Source of the DNA: Planctomycetota bacterium
GTDB taxonomy: Bacteria > Planctomycetota > B129-G9
NCBI GenBank assembly: GCA_030607235.1
Contig: JAUWEX010000091.1
Location: 1 to 5,782 of the forward strand
DNA length: 5,782 bases
Reading direction: 5' to 3'
A program made the translations under genes and the position numbers. The notes under the pieces are model-generated. The model saw only the letters and a list, made by a program, of their open reading frames with translations. It ran no database searches and was not told where the DNA came from. The first letter of the stretch is position 1, and every line of letters begins with the position of its first letter. This document shows positions 1 to 5,499 of the stretch, piece after piece.

Positions 1-1
1 G

Positions 2-1327
2 ATGATCCCACAAAAGACAATTAAGAAAGAAGTAGAGATTACCGGGATCGGCATCCATACCGGCCATGAGGTCAGCATGCGCATAAAGCCCGGCCGCCTG
101 GACAGGGGCGTGGTTTTCGTGCGCACCGATTTGCCCGACAGACCCGCGATCGAGGCCTCGGTAGACAACGTGGTGTTTCGGCAGCGTTGCACCGCGCTCA
201 AAAAGGGCGACACCGAAGTACGCACGATCGAGCACGTCTTGGCGGCGCTGCACGCGCTCAGCATCGACAACCTCACGATCGAAATCGACGGGTTCGAAGT
301 GCCCAACGTCGACGGCAGCGCCGCGCCGTTCCTGCAAAAAATCAAGGAAGCCGGAATCGAGGAGCAGGCCGCCAACAAGCGTACCTTTGTGGTGCGCAGG
401 CCCGTTGCGGTGAGCGAGGGCGATATTACGCTGGTGGCGATACCGTCGGAGAGCGGACTCAAGATTTCCTACACCATGGATTACGATATCCCGTCGCTGC
501 GCTCGCAGTTCTACTCACTCGTGCTCGGGCCCGAGGCGTTCGAGCGCGAAATCGCCTCGGCGCGCACCTTTTGCCTGAGCCGCGAGGTGGAGGAATTGCA
601 GAAGGCCGGGCTGGGCAAGGGCGCGACGTATCAGAATACGCTGGTCGTAAACGAAAAAGGCGTGGTCAACACCCACCTGCGCTATCCCGACGAATTCGTC
701 CGCCACAAAATTCTCGACCTCATCGGCGACCTGTTCTTGATGCAGGCCAACATACAGGGCCACATCATCTCCAACAAATCCGGCCACCCGACCAACGTCC
801 AGTTGGTCAAGGCGCTGCTGGCCGAGGATGACCGCGTGGACGCCGCCGAAGAGAATATGGAGTACGCCGACGACAGCGGCAAGGAAACGTCTTCGCTGGG
901 GATCAACGAAATTCAGAAAATACTGCCGCACCGCTACCCCTTTCTGCTCATCGACCGCGTTGTCGAGATGGACGGATACCGCCGTGCGGTCGGCATCAAA
1001 AACGTTACGTACAACGAGGCGTTTTTTCAGGGCCACTTCCCCGAACAGCCGATAATGCCCGGCGTGCTTATCTTCGAGGCGCTGGCGCAGCTGGCGGGTG
1101 TGTTGCTGCTGCGCAAGATGGAAAACGCCGGCAAGACGGCGGTCTTGTTGAGCATCGACAAGGCCAGGATAAGAAAAACGGTCGTGCCCGGCGACCAACT
1201 CGTGCTGGAGGCGGTCGCGTCCAAGGTCAAGAGCCGCACGGGCCAGGTAAGCACGCGCGCCAAAGTCGACGGCAAGGTCGTGGCCGAGGCGCAGATAAGA
1301 TGTATGCTGGTTGATACCGGATCGTAA
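2..1327 (+). CDS. lpxC/fabZ: Bifunctional LpxC-FabZ: UDP-3-O-acyl-GlcNAc deacetylase fused to 3-hydroxyacyl-ACP dehydratase
   Basis: This 441-residue protein joins two cytoplasmic enzymes. Residues 1 to about 278 are LpxC, the zinc deacetylase and committed step of lipid A synthesis. The TIEHVLAAL segment gives E77 and H78, RHKILDLIGDL gives H235 and D239, and KSGHPTN gives H262; these match the E. coli catalytic Glu78, zinc ligands His79, His238 and Asp242, and His265. A charged linker (about 279-298) leads into FabZ, about 143 residues. FabZ shows LPHRYPFLLIDRV and GHFPEQPIMPGVLIFEALAQ, with the catalytic pair H345 and E359 fourteen residues apart as in FabZ. Both active sites look intact. 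The ATG lies at the window edge, but GIGIHTG sits at the normal distance from it for LpxC, so the start is probably right; its ribosome binding site is outside the window. The same fusion is known in Bacteroidetes and some other diderms. lpxA follows after 48 bases. Confidence 0.96.
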   Translation: MIPQKTIKKEVEITGIGIHTGHEVSMRIKPGRLDRGVVFVRTDLPDRPAIEASVDNVVFRQRCTALKKGDTEVRTIEHVLAALHALSIDNLTIEIDGFEVPNVDGSAAPFLQKIKEAGIEEQAANKRTFVVRRPVAVSEGDITLVAIPSESGLKISYTMDYDIPSLRSQFYSLVLGPEAFEREIASARTFCLSREVEELQKAGLGKGATYQNTLVVNEKGVVNTHLRYPDEFVRHKILDLIGDLFLMQANIQGHIISNKSGHPTNVQLVKALLAEDDRVDAAEENMEYADDSGKETSSLGINEIQKILPHRYPFLLIDRVVEMDGYRRAVGIKNVTYNEAFFQGHFPEQPIMPGVLIFEALAQLAGVLLLRKMENAGKTAVLLSIDKARIRKTVVPGDQLVLEAVASKVKSRTGQVSTRAKVDGKVVAEAQIRCMLVDTGS

Positions 1328-1375
1328 CGCCGCAGGGCGATAAAACCATTGACGTATTTTTGAGAGTGCAAAAAA

Positions 1376-2194
1376 GTGAGTAACATTATTATTGATCCGA
1401 CAGCGAAGGTGCACCCGGACGCCAAACTGGCTTCGGGTGTGGTAATCGGGGCTTTTACGCTTGTCGGGCCGCACGTAAAAATCGGCCAGGGCACCCGCAT
1501 TGGCAACAACTGCACCATAACCGGCCATACCACTATCGGCAAAAACAACCAGGTCTTTTCCTCGGCGGTTTTGGGATCCTACCCGCAGGACATTACTTAC
1601 CGCGGCGAGCCTACCAGACTCGAAATCGGCGACGGCAATTTCTTCCGCGAGTTCGTTACGGTCAACGTAGGCACGGTCAAAGGCGGCGAACTCACCCGCA
1701 TCGGTAACAACTGCATGTTCATGGCGTGCAGCCACGTCGCGCACGACTGCCAGGTCGGCGACCACGTGGTTATGATAAACAACGCTCTTATCGCCGGGCA
1801 CGTCTCGATAGGCGACCGAGCCGTGCTCAACGGTGCGGCCGCCGTCAACCAGTTTTGCTCCATCGGCAAATGGGCCTACGTGGGCGGCTTGACGCGCATC
1901 GTGCAGGATGTGCCGCCCTTTACCATCATCGAAGGCCACCCCGCCCGCATCCGCGGCGTCAACGTAATAGGCATGCAGCGCGGCGGCTTTACCGAAGAGC
2001 AGATCAACACCCTCAAAGAAGCCCACAAGTTCATCTTCCGCTCTTCCAGCGTACACAGCAAGGCGCTTCAGGAACTGGAAGCCAGGCCCGACCTGAGCGA
2101 AGAAGTCCGTTACCTCTTGGAATTCCTCCGGCGTCGTGAGAAAGGCAAGAGCGGCAGATGGCGCGAGACTCAAAGGATAAAAAAACATGCATAA
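1376..2194 (+). CDS. lpxA: LpxA, UDP-GlcNAc (or UDP-GlcNAc3N) acyltransferase
   Basis: LpxA transfers a 3-hydroxyacyl chain from ACP to the 3-position of UDP-GlcNAc, the first step of lipid A synthesis, in the cytoplasm. The 272-residue product has hexapeptide repeats of a left-handed beta helix (about 5-185) and a helical C-terminus; E. coli LpxA has 262 residues. The catalytic base is H123 in SHVAHDC (E. coli His125), and H120 and H141 match His122 and His144. G171 matches Gly173, the acyl-chain ruler, where Gly in E. coli accepts C14 chains. Several other pocket residues differ from E. coli: H99 to N97, K76 to T74, H160 to N158, E200 to I198 and R205 to G203. The start is GTG, with a weak GAGAG ribosome site at 1362-1366; it gives an N-terminus that aligns with the family. 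The last 15 or so residues are basic and exceed the usual end. The stop overlaps the next gene by 8 bases. Confidence 0.95.
   Translation: MSNIIIDPTAKVHPDAKLASGVVIGAFTLVGPHVKIGQGTRIGNNCTITGHTTIGKNNQVFSSAVLGSYPQDITYRGEPTRLEIGDGNFFREFVTVNVGTVKGGELTRIGNNCMFMACSHVAHDCQVGDHVVMINNALIAGHVSIGDRAVLNGAAAVNQFCSIGKWAYVGGLTRIVQDVPPFTIIEGHPARIRGVNVIGMQRGGFTEEQINTLKEAHKFIFRSSSVHSKALQELEARPDLSEEVRYLLEFLRRREKGKSGRWRETQRIKKHA
2173..2177 (+). promoter_or_regulatory. Ribosome binding site of the GnnA-like gene inside lpxA
   Basis: AAGGA lies nine bases before the ATG at 2187, within the last codons of lpxA. It supports that start and the 8-base overlap, so translation of the two genes is probably coupled. Confidence 0.6.
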
Positions 2195-3206
2195 ACTCAA
2201 AGTCGCGGTTGTCGGCGTAGGGCACCTGGGCAAATTTCACGCACGCGTCCTTTCCGAGATGGAGGACGTCGAACTTGTCGGCGTCGTTGATATCGATGCG
2301 AAGATCGCGGGCGAGACGGCCGCAAAATACAACACTACGCCTTACTCTTCGCACAACGAAATCATCGACAAGGTCGACGCGGTGAGCATCGCCGTCCCGA
2401 CCAACCTGCACTACGAAATCGGGCGCGATTTTCTGGCGCGCGGAATTCCGGCGATGATAGAAAAGCCGATTACCGAGGACGCCGCCACTGCGCGCAAACT
2501 TGTCGACATCGCGCGCGAGAAAAACACGATCCTCCAGGTCGGCCACATCGAGCGGTTCAACCCTGCCATCGTCGCCACGCGCGAGATCATCGACACGCCG
2601 CGGTTTATCGAGTCGCACAGGCTCGCGCCGTACTCGTTCCGTTCGCGCGACGTCGACGTCGTGATGGACCTGATGATTCACGATATCGACATCATCCTCA
2701 ACCTCGTCAACAGCCCTCTTAAGGAGGTGCGAGCGGTCGGCCATCCGGTCATATCGAAGAGCGAGGACATCGCCAACGCGCGGCTGACGTTTGAGAGCGG
2801 CTGCGTGGCCAACATTACCGCCAGCCGCCTGTCGCTGGAGGCTGCGCGCAAGGTGCGCGTGTTCTGCGACCACTGCTACGTGAGCCTCGATTACGGCAAA
2901 CGAACCGCGCAGTTGTTCAGGCCTTGCGAGTCCATCCGCAACGGCACATTCGATATCGAGGACTTTCTCGGCAAGACCGATCTGAGCAACGTCAAGGACC
3001 TGCGCGACATCGTTTTCAAGGATTTCGTCGCCGTCGAAGAAGTGCCGATGAATCAGGCCGACCAACTCGAAAGCGAACTGGGGGCTTTCGTAGAATGCGT
3101 CCGCGAGGGCCGCAGACCGCTGGTGTCGGGCGAAGATGGCCTGCTGGCGCTGGAGGTGGCGGAGCGGATCATCGAGGCAATCCGCAGTCACAAGTGGGCG
3201 GACTGA
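2187..3206 (+). CDS. Gfo/Idh/MocA-family NAD-dependent oxidoreductase, GnnA-like (possible UDP-GlcNAc 3-dehydrogenase)
   Basis: This 339-residue protein has an N-terminal Rossmann fold with G10-x-G12-x-x-G15 in VVGVGHLGKFHAR. An acidic residue (D35) at the end of the second strand favours NAD over NADP. The family EKP motif is at 92-94, with K93 the likely catalytic lysine. GHIERFNPA (119-127) and DLMIHDIDII (161-170, with H165) follow, then a C-terminal alpha/beta domain to the end. In Acidithiobacillus ferrooxidans, gnnA and gnnB lie between lpxA and lpxB; GnnA oxidises the 3-hydroxyl of UDP-GlcNAc and GnnB transaminates the ketone to UDP-GlcNAc3N, which gives lipid A with four amide-linked chains. 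Placement between lpxA and lpxB supports that role here. However, no aminotransferase accompanies it, so the substrate is inferred. Another sugar-nucleotide dehydrogenase is the main alternative. The family call is firm and the GnnA role is moderate. lpxB starts 6 bases after the stop. Confidence 0.85.
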   Translation: MHKLKVAVVGVGHLGKFHARVLSEMEDVELVGVVDIDAKIAGETAAKYNTTPYSSHNEIIDKVDAVSIAVPTNLHYEIGRDFLARGIPAMIEKPITEDAATARKLVDIAREKNTILQVGHIERFNPAIVATREIIDTPRFIESHRLAPYSFRSRDVDVVMDLMIHDIDIILNLVNSPLKEVRAVGHPVISKSEDIANARLTFESGCVANITASRLSLEAARKVRVFCDHCYVSLDYGKRTAQLFRPCESIRNGTFDIEDFLGKTDLSNVKDLRDIVFKDFVAVEEVPMNQADQLESELGAFVECVREGRRPLVSGEDGLLALEVAERIIEAIRSHKWAD

Positions 3207-3212
3207 GTCGCT

Positions 3213-4421
3213 GTGAGGAAATCGAAGGACAAATCGTGGCATCTGCCGGAGGTCGATCCCGCCAAACACATCGTCGTGCTTGCGGGTGAGCACTCCGGCG
3301 ATATGCACTCCGCCAAACTCATCTCCGAACTCAAGGCGCTCAATCCCGAACTGACTTTTTCGGGCCTGGGCGGGGAGATGATGGTCGCGCAGGGCATGAC
3401 GCTGCTCGGCGACAGGACTGATCACGTTGCGATGGGGCTTGTGGGGGTGGCGAGCGTGATTCGTCATCACGCGAAACTGCTCTTTGGCGTGGTGCGCATG
3501 ATTCAGCGCATGCGCCCCGCGGCGGTGATCCTGGTGGACAGCCCCGATTTCAACCTGCGCGTGGCCAGCCGCATCCACGGCCTCGGAATTCCAGTGTATT
3601 ACTACATCACGCCTCAGGTCTGGGCGTGGCGCAAAGGGCGGATCAAACAGATAAAAAAATTCACCGATGCGGCGTATTGCCTTTTCGATTTCGAAAAGGA
3701 AATGTTCGACGAAGCCGGTGTCGAGGCCGAATGGATAGGTCATCCGCTGGTGGAAATCATTGCCAACCGCCAGGCGTGCGATCTGCGCGCGGATATGAAA
3801 CTTCCTGCTGACAAGAAATTGGTGGGGCTGCTGCCCGGCAGTCGCAAAAGCGAGGTTCGATACCTGGTGCCGATATTGGCCGAGGTCGCTGAAATCATCC
3901 GGCGCAAACGCGACGACGTGGAATTCGTCTTCAGCCGCGCGCCCGGTATTTCCGGCGATTTTTTTGCGGAATGCATGGGCGGGGCGGGCCTGCGCGTGAT
4001 AGAAAACCGTTCGCAGGATATCATGGCCGGCTCCGATGCGATAATCGTCGCCTCGGGGACCGCGACGCTGGAGGCCGCACTGCTGGATGCGCCGATGGTA
4101 GTCGTATACAAGACCTCGTTTCTGTGCTATTACTCGCTGATCAAGATGATGCATATCAGGGATTTCGCGCTGACTAATATCGTGGCTCGGCGCACGGTAG
4201 TGCCGGAACTGCTGCAACACAATTGCACGCCCGAAAAAATCGCCGGGGAGATGTTGCGGCTGCTGGAAGGCGACAGCATAGAACGAATGCGCAAAGACTT
4301 GGCCGAAGTGCGTCGACATCTCGGAGAACCCGGCGCAACGGCGCGCGCGGCGGCCTCGATGCTAAAGCGCCTGGACCTGGCGGGGACGCCCCGCAGCCCA
4401 GGCAGCGCCTGGAGGCAATAG
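3213..4421 (+). CDS. lpxB: LpxB, lipid A disaccharide synthase (GT19)
   Basis: LpxB is a membrane-associated glycosyltransferase that joins UDP-2,3-diacylglucosamine to lipid X, giving the beta-1,6 tetraacyl disaccharide phosphate and UDP. The 402-residue protein shows family landmarks in order: AGEHSGD (24-30), VDSPDFN (108-114, with D109 matching the conserved Asp98 of E. coli), YYITPQVWAWRKGRIKQIKK (129-148), GHPLVE (176-181), LLPGSRKSEV (206-215), ASGTATLEAALLDAP (280-294) and RRTVVPELLQ (326-335). It is about 20 residues longer than E. coli LpxB. About 15 extra residues are at the N-terminus (MRKSKDKSWHLPEVDP) and a short proline/glycine tail lies at the C-terminus (about 391-402). The GTG at 3213 has no clear ribosome site and lies 6 bases after the previous stop, so coupled translation is likely. 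No ATG or GTG follows before the conserved AGEHSGD segment, so this start is the best available. It is the last gene of the plus-strand operon. Confidence 0.95.
   Translation: MRKSKDKSWHLPEVDPAKHIVVLAGEHSGDMHSAKLISELKALNPELTFSGLGGEMMVAQGMTLLGDRTDHVAMGLVGVASVIRHHAKLLFGVVRMIQRMRPAAVILVDSPDFNLRVASRIHGLGIPVYYYITPQVWAWRKGRIKQIKKFTDAAYCLFDFEKEMFDEAGVEAEWIGHPLVEIIANRQACDLRADMKLPADKKLVGLLPGSRKSEVRYLVPILAEVAEIIRRKRDDVEFVFSRAPGISGDFFAECMGGAGLRVIENRSQDIMAGSDAIIVASGTATLEAALLDAPMVVVYKTSFLCYYSLIKMMHIRDFALTNIVARRTVVPELLQHNCTPEKIAGEMLRLLEGDSIERMRKDLAEVRRHLGEPGATARAAASMLKRLDLAGTPRSPGSAWRQ
4381..4412 (+). repeat. Two tandem GC hairpins over the lpxB 3' end
   Basis: CGGGG-acg-CCCCG (4381-4393) and CCAGGC-agc-GCCTGG (4398-4412) are perfect small stems with 3-base loops. 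They encode the atypical C-terminal tail of LpxB and end 6 bases before its stop codon. They may stabilise the mRNA end or be part of a read-through repeat. No T-run follows, so they are poor intrinsic terminators. Confidence 0.55.
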
Positions 4422-4443
4422 GGAAGTAACCACATTCTCCGAT

Positions 4444-4486
4444 GCCCGCGCCCTGCTTTTTGCCTGACGGCAAAAAGAGGCCGGGC
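4444..4486 (+). terminator. Long imperfect hairpin after lpxB, possible end of the operon transcript
   Basis: The core is CTTTTTGCC (4456-4464) paired with GGCAAAAAG (4469-4477) around a TGAC loop, a perfect 9-bp stem. GCC (4450-4452) with GGC (4479-4481) and GCCCG (4444-4448) with CGGGC (4482-4486) extend it past a small internal loop and a bulged C. It begins 23 bases after the lpxB stop. The position suits termination or 3' end protection. No U-run follows on the plus strand, so the intrinsic-terminator call is tentative. Confidence 0.45.
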
Positions 4487-4596
4487 ACTGCCACTTGCTG
4501 GCGATTTGGGCAAGTTTGCTGTGTTGAAAAGTCTCAAGTCGGACGGCGGGCAGGCAGGGTCTGCTGCCAAGCGGGGAGAAAGCACCTATTCCAATA

Positions 4597-4637
4597 TCCG
4601 CCTGAGGCGGACTCGCTGCCGCGCCTTCTCGGCGCGG
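4597..4637. repeat. Tandem palindromes, REP-like
   Basis: TCCGCC-tga-GGCGGA (4597-4611) is a perfect 6-bp stem. Eight bases later CCGCGCC-ttctc-GGCGCGG (4619-4637) is a perfect 7-bp stem. Two GC-rich stems side by side in a non-coding region resemble dispersed palindromic repeats. Only one copy is in the window, so repetition in the genome is not shown. Confidence 0.5.
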
Positions 4638-4696
4638 GGCGCGTCGCTTGCACTCACTAACAAATCTTGTGCGCGGATTCGCGGTTTCAAAAATAT

Positions 4697-4771
4697 CTCT
4701 GTGCTCTCTGTGTCCCCCCAAACACCGCGTCGGGTAAACCCGCTAACAATACTGGCGGGTAAACCTCTGTG
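4697..4771. repeat. CTCTGTG-unit repeat, apparently interrupted
   Basis: CTCTGTG occurs at 4697-4703, 4706-4712 and 4765-4771. The first two are in a 9-base period. On the minus strand the unit reads CACAGAG, as in the GCCACAGAGGACACAGAGA-type intergenic repeats that I recall from many environmental bacterial genomes (from memory, not searched). If 4716-4763 is removed, the third unit falls close to the same short period. Confidence 0.5.
4716..4763. repeat. 48-base partly palindromic insert splitting the CTCTGTG repeat
   Basis: The segment contains the palindrome CGGGT-aa-ACCCG (4731-4742). The inverted pair ACCCGC (4738-4743) and GCGGGT (4755-4760) follows. The 10-base direct repeat CGGGTAAACC is at 4731-4740 and 4756-4765; its last two bases belong to the right flank. 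Both edges show CC. It looks like a small palindromic element inserted into an older repeat. This is inference from one copy. Confidence 0.35.
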
Positions 4772-4923
4772 GCGGAAGACAAAATCTTGAAATGCTTTAG
4801 TGGCGAGGGGCGGTTTTTTTGTCCGGGGAGGAAACGGGCCGAAGACGCGGTTTGCGCGGATGGGTGTTTTTGTGCCGCCGAAACCCTAACCTGTGTGCTT
4901 CGGGCGGGTTGCGCCAAAGAAAC

Positions 4924-4957
4924 ACGGACGTTGTAACCTTGCGATTACATCGTCCGT
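4924..4957 (-). terminator. Inverted repeat, probable terminator for the minus-strand genes
   Basis: ACGGACG (4924-4930) pairs with CGTCCGT (4951-4957), and TGTAA (4932-4936) with TTACA (4945-4949). This makes 12 pairs with one mismatch and an 8-base loop. Read on the minus strand the stem is followed by GTTTCTTT (4923-4916), a T-rich tail that suits intrinsic termination. It lies about 95 bases past the stop of the 111-residue gene. On the plus strand no T-run follows directly, so the minus strand is preferred. An operator or small-RNA stem is possible. Confidence 0.5.
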
Positions 4958-4992
4958 ACATAGTTAGCCCTCAATACAATATGCGCGTCGAA

Positions 4993-5010
4993 TTTTTTTT
5001 AATTTTTTTT
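4993..5010. other. T8-AA-T8 tract
   Basis: Two runs of eight T are separated by AA in otherwise GC-rich sequence. On the plus strand this could be the U-run of a terminator, but no strong stem directly precedes it. On the minus strand it is an A-tract of the kind that bends DNA or acts as an UP element. Confidence 0.4.
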
Positions 5011-5051
5011 GAAAAATCGGTTATCCTGATGAGGGCGATTTGCGGGAATCG

Positions 5052-5387
5052 CTAAACGATTACATCGATATCGCGGCCATCTTCGGGGGTGCTGAAGTTT
5101 TCGGCCTCCTCGGCCTGTTTGTGTTCTTCGAGCCGTTTGCGGGCCTGATCGAGCGATTCGTCGAAGTTCTGCCCGTGACGGCCGTCTTTGTCGACGGGGA
5201 TGACGGTTTTGCCTTCGGTGTGCTGGGTTTGCTGCACCCGGGCTTGTGCGAGCAGCGCGCGGTTTTTCTGGCGGATACTCAACTCTTCGCGGCCGGCCTG
5301 ATCTACGGCCTGAAAAATTGCGTAGGCGTCCTGTGCGAACTGAACGCGCAGAAGGGTACTGGCGAGGTTAATCGCTTCTCCTGACAT
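5052..5387 (-). CDS. Hypothetical 111-residue soluble protein
   Basis: I do not recognise this gene. It is supported by an ATG with a strong ribosome site five bases upstream and by a sensible helical composition. Residues 1-58 look like one or two amphipathic helices rich in Ala and Gln (FAQDAYAIFQAVDQAG, LLAQARVQQTQ). A short linker with KTVIPVDKDGRHGQN (60-74) comes next, then a charged helix (about 76-96), and an acidic end finishing DGRDIDVIV. There is no signal peptide, membrane segment or cysteine. The overall plan, a Gln-rich helix plus a charged stretch and a short hydrophobic end after Gly-Arg, recalls small uncharacterised proteins seen in other phyla, but I cannot name a family. 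It lies 112 bases after the two-helix membrane gene on the same strand and may share its transcript. A 6-bp stem, GCGATT/AATCGC (5035-5052), touches its stop codon. Confidence 0.7.
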   Translation of the reverse strand: MSGEAINLASTLLRVQFAQDAYAIFQAVDQAGREELSIRQKNRALLAQARVQQTQHTEGKTVIPVDKDGRHGQNFDESLDQARKRLEEHKQAEEAENFSTPEDGRDIDVIV

Positions 5388-5499
5388 TTGGGTTCCTTCC
5401 CGTAAAAACTATTCAGGAGTCCAACCATTCAGGGCCGTGCCCCGGGGGACAAAACATGTTCGTGGTTTACCGAATTTCCAACCGGGCGTAGCGTTCGCG
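5388..5499. other. Spacer between the two minus-strand genes
   Basis: This 112-base spacer holds a 7-base direct repeat, ATTCAGG, at 5411-5417 and 5427-5433, and the palindrome CCCCGGGG at 5440-5447. I see no convincing -35/-10 pair or terminator on the minus strand, so co-transcription of the two genes is possible. Confidence 0.4.
5393..5400 (-). promoter_or_regulatory. Ribosome binding site of the 111-residue gene
   Basis: On the minus strand GGAAGGAA lies five bases before the ATG at 5387-5385. It is the clearest ribosome site in the window and fixes this start. Confidence 0.7.

Larger units (their letters stand above)
4422..5051. other. Gene-free convergent intergenic region with repeats and hairpins
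   Basis: This stretch separates lpxB (plus) from the 111-residue gene (minus). The open frames in it on both strands (for example 4442-4660, 4506-4790 and 4819-5055 plus; 4687-4917 minus) translate to arginine-, serine- or proline-rich sequence with no domain, cross the palindromes, and lack good ribosome sites. I therefore read it as non-coding. The hairpins, the CTCTGTG repeat, the 48-base insert, the inverted repeat and the T-tract are listed separately. A small RNA cannot be excluded. Confidence 0.7.

Noticed and set aside
1349..1377. TTGACG at 1349-1354 as a -35 box for lpxA
   Set aside because: No acceptable -10 hexamer lies at 16-18 bases; that position is A-rich and runs into the GTG start.
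515..2233. 572-codon open frame on the minus strand, opposite lpxC-fabZ and lpxA
   Set aside because: Same reason: antisense to clear genes, with biased composition and no recognisable motif.
2031..4319. 762-codon open frame on the minus strand, opposite lpxA/oxidoreductase/lpxB
   Set aside because: It lies antisense to three well-supported genes and its product is rich in His, Arg, Asp and Val with no domain. It is a by-product of GC-rich codon use in the plus-strand genes.
4697..4771. Possible CRISPR-like array
   Set aside because: There are only three 7-base units with uneven spacing (9 and 59 bases), no long repeats, and no cas genes.
4687..4917. 76-codon minus-strand frame over the CTCTGTG repeat
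   Set aside because: It is made largely of translated repeat and palindrome sequence and has no domain.
4819..5055. 78-codon plus-strand frame ending across the T-tract
   Set aside because: It reads through the inverted repeat and T-tract (giving FFLIFFEK), has low-complexity Arg-rich sequence, and resembles no family.
5040..5384. 114-codon plus-strand frame opposite the 111-residue gene
   Set aside because: The minus-strand frame has the strong ribosome site and a plausible helical composition; this one has no good start signal.
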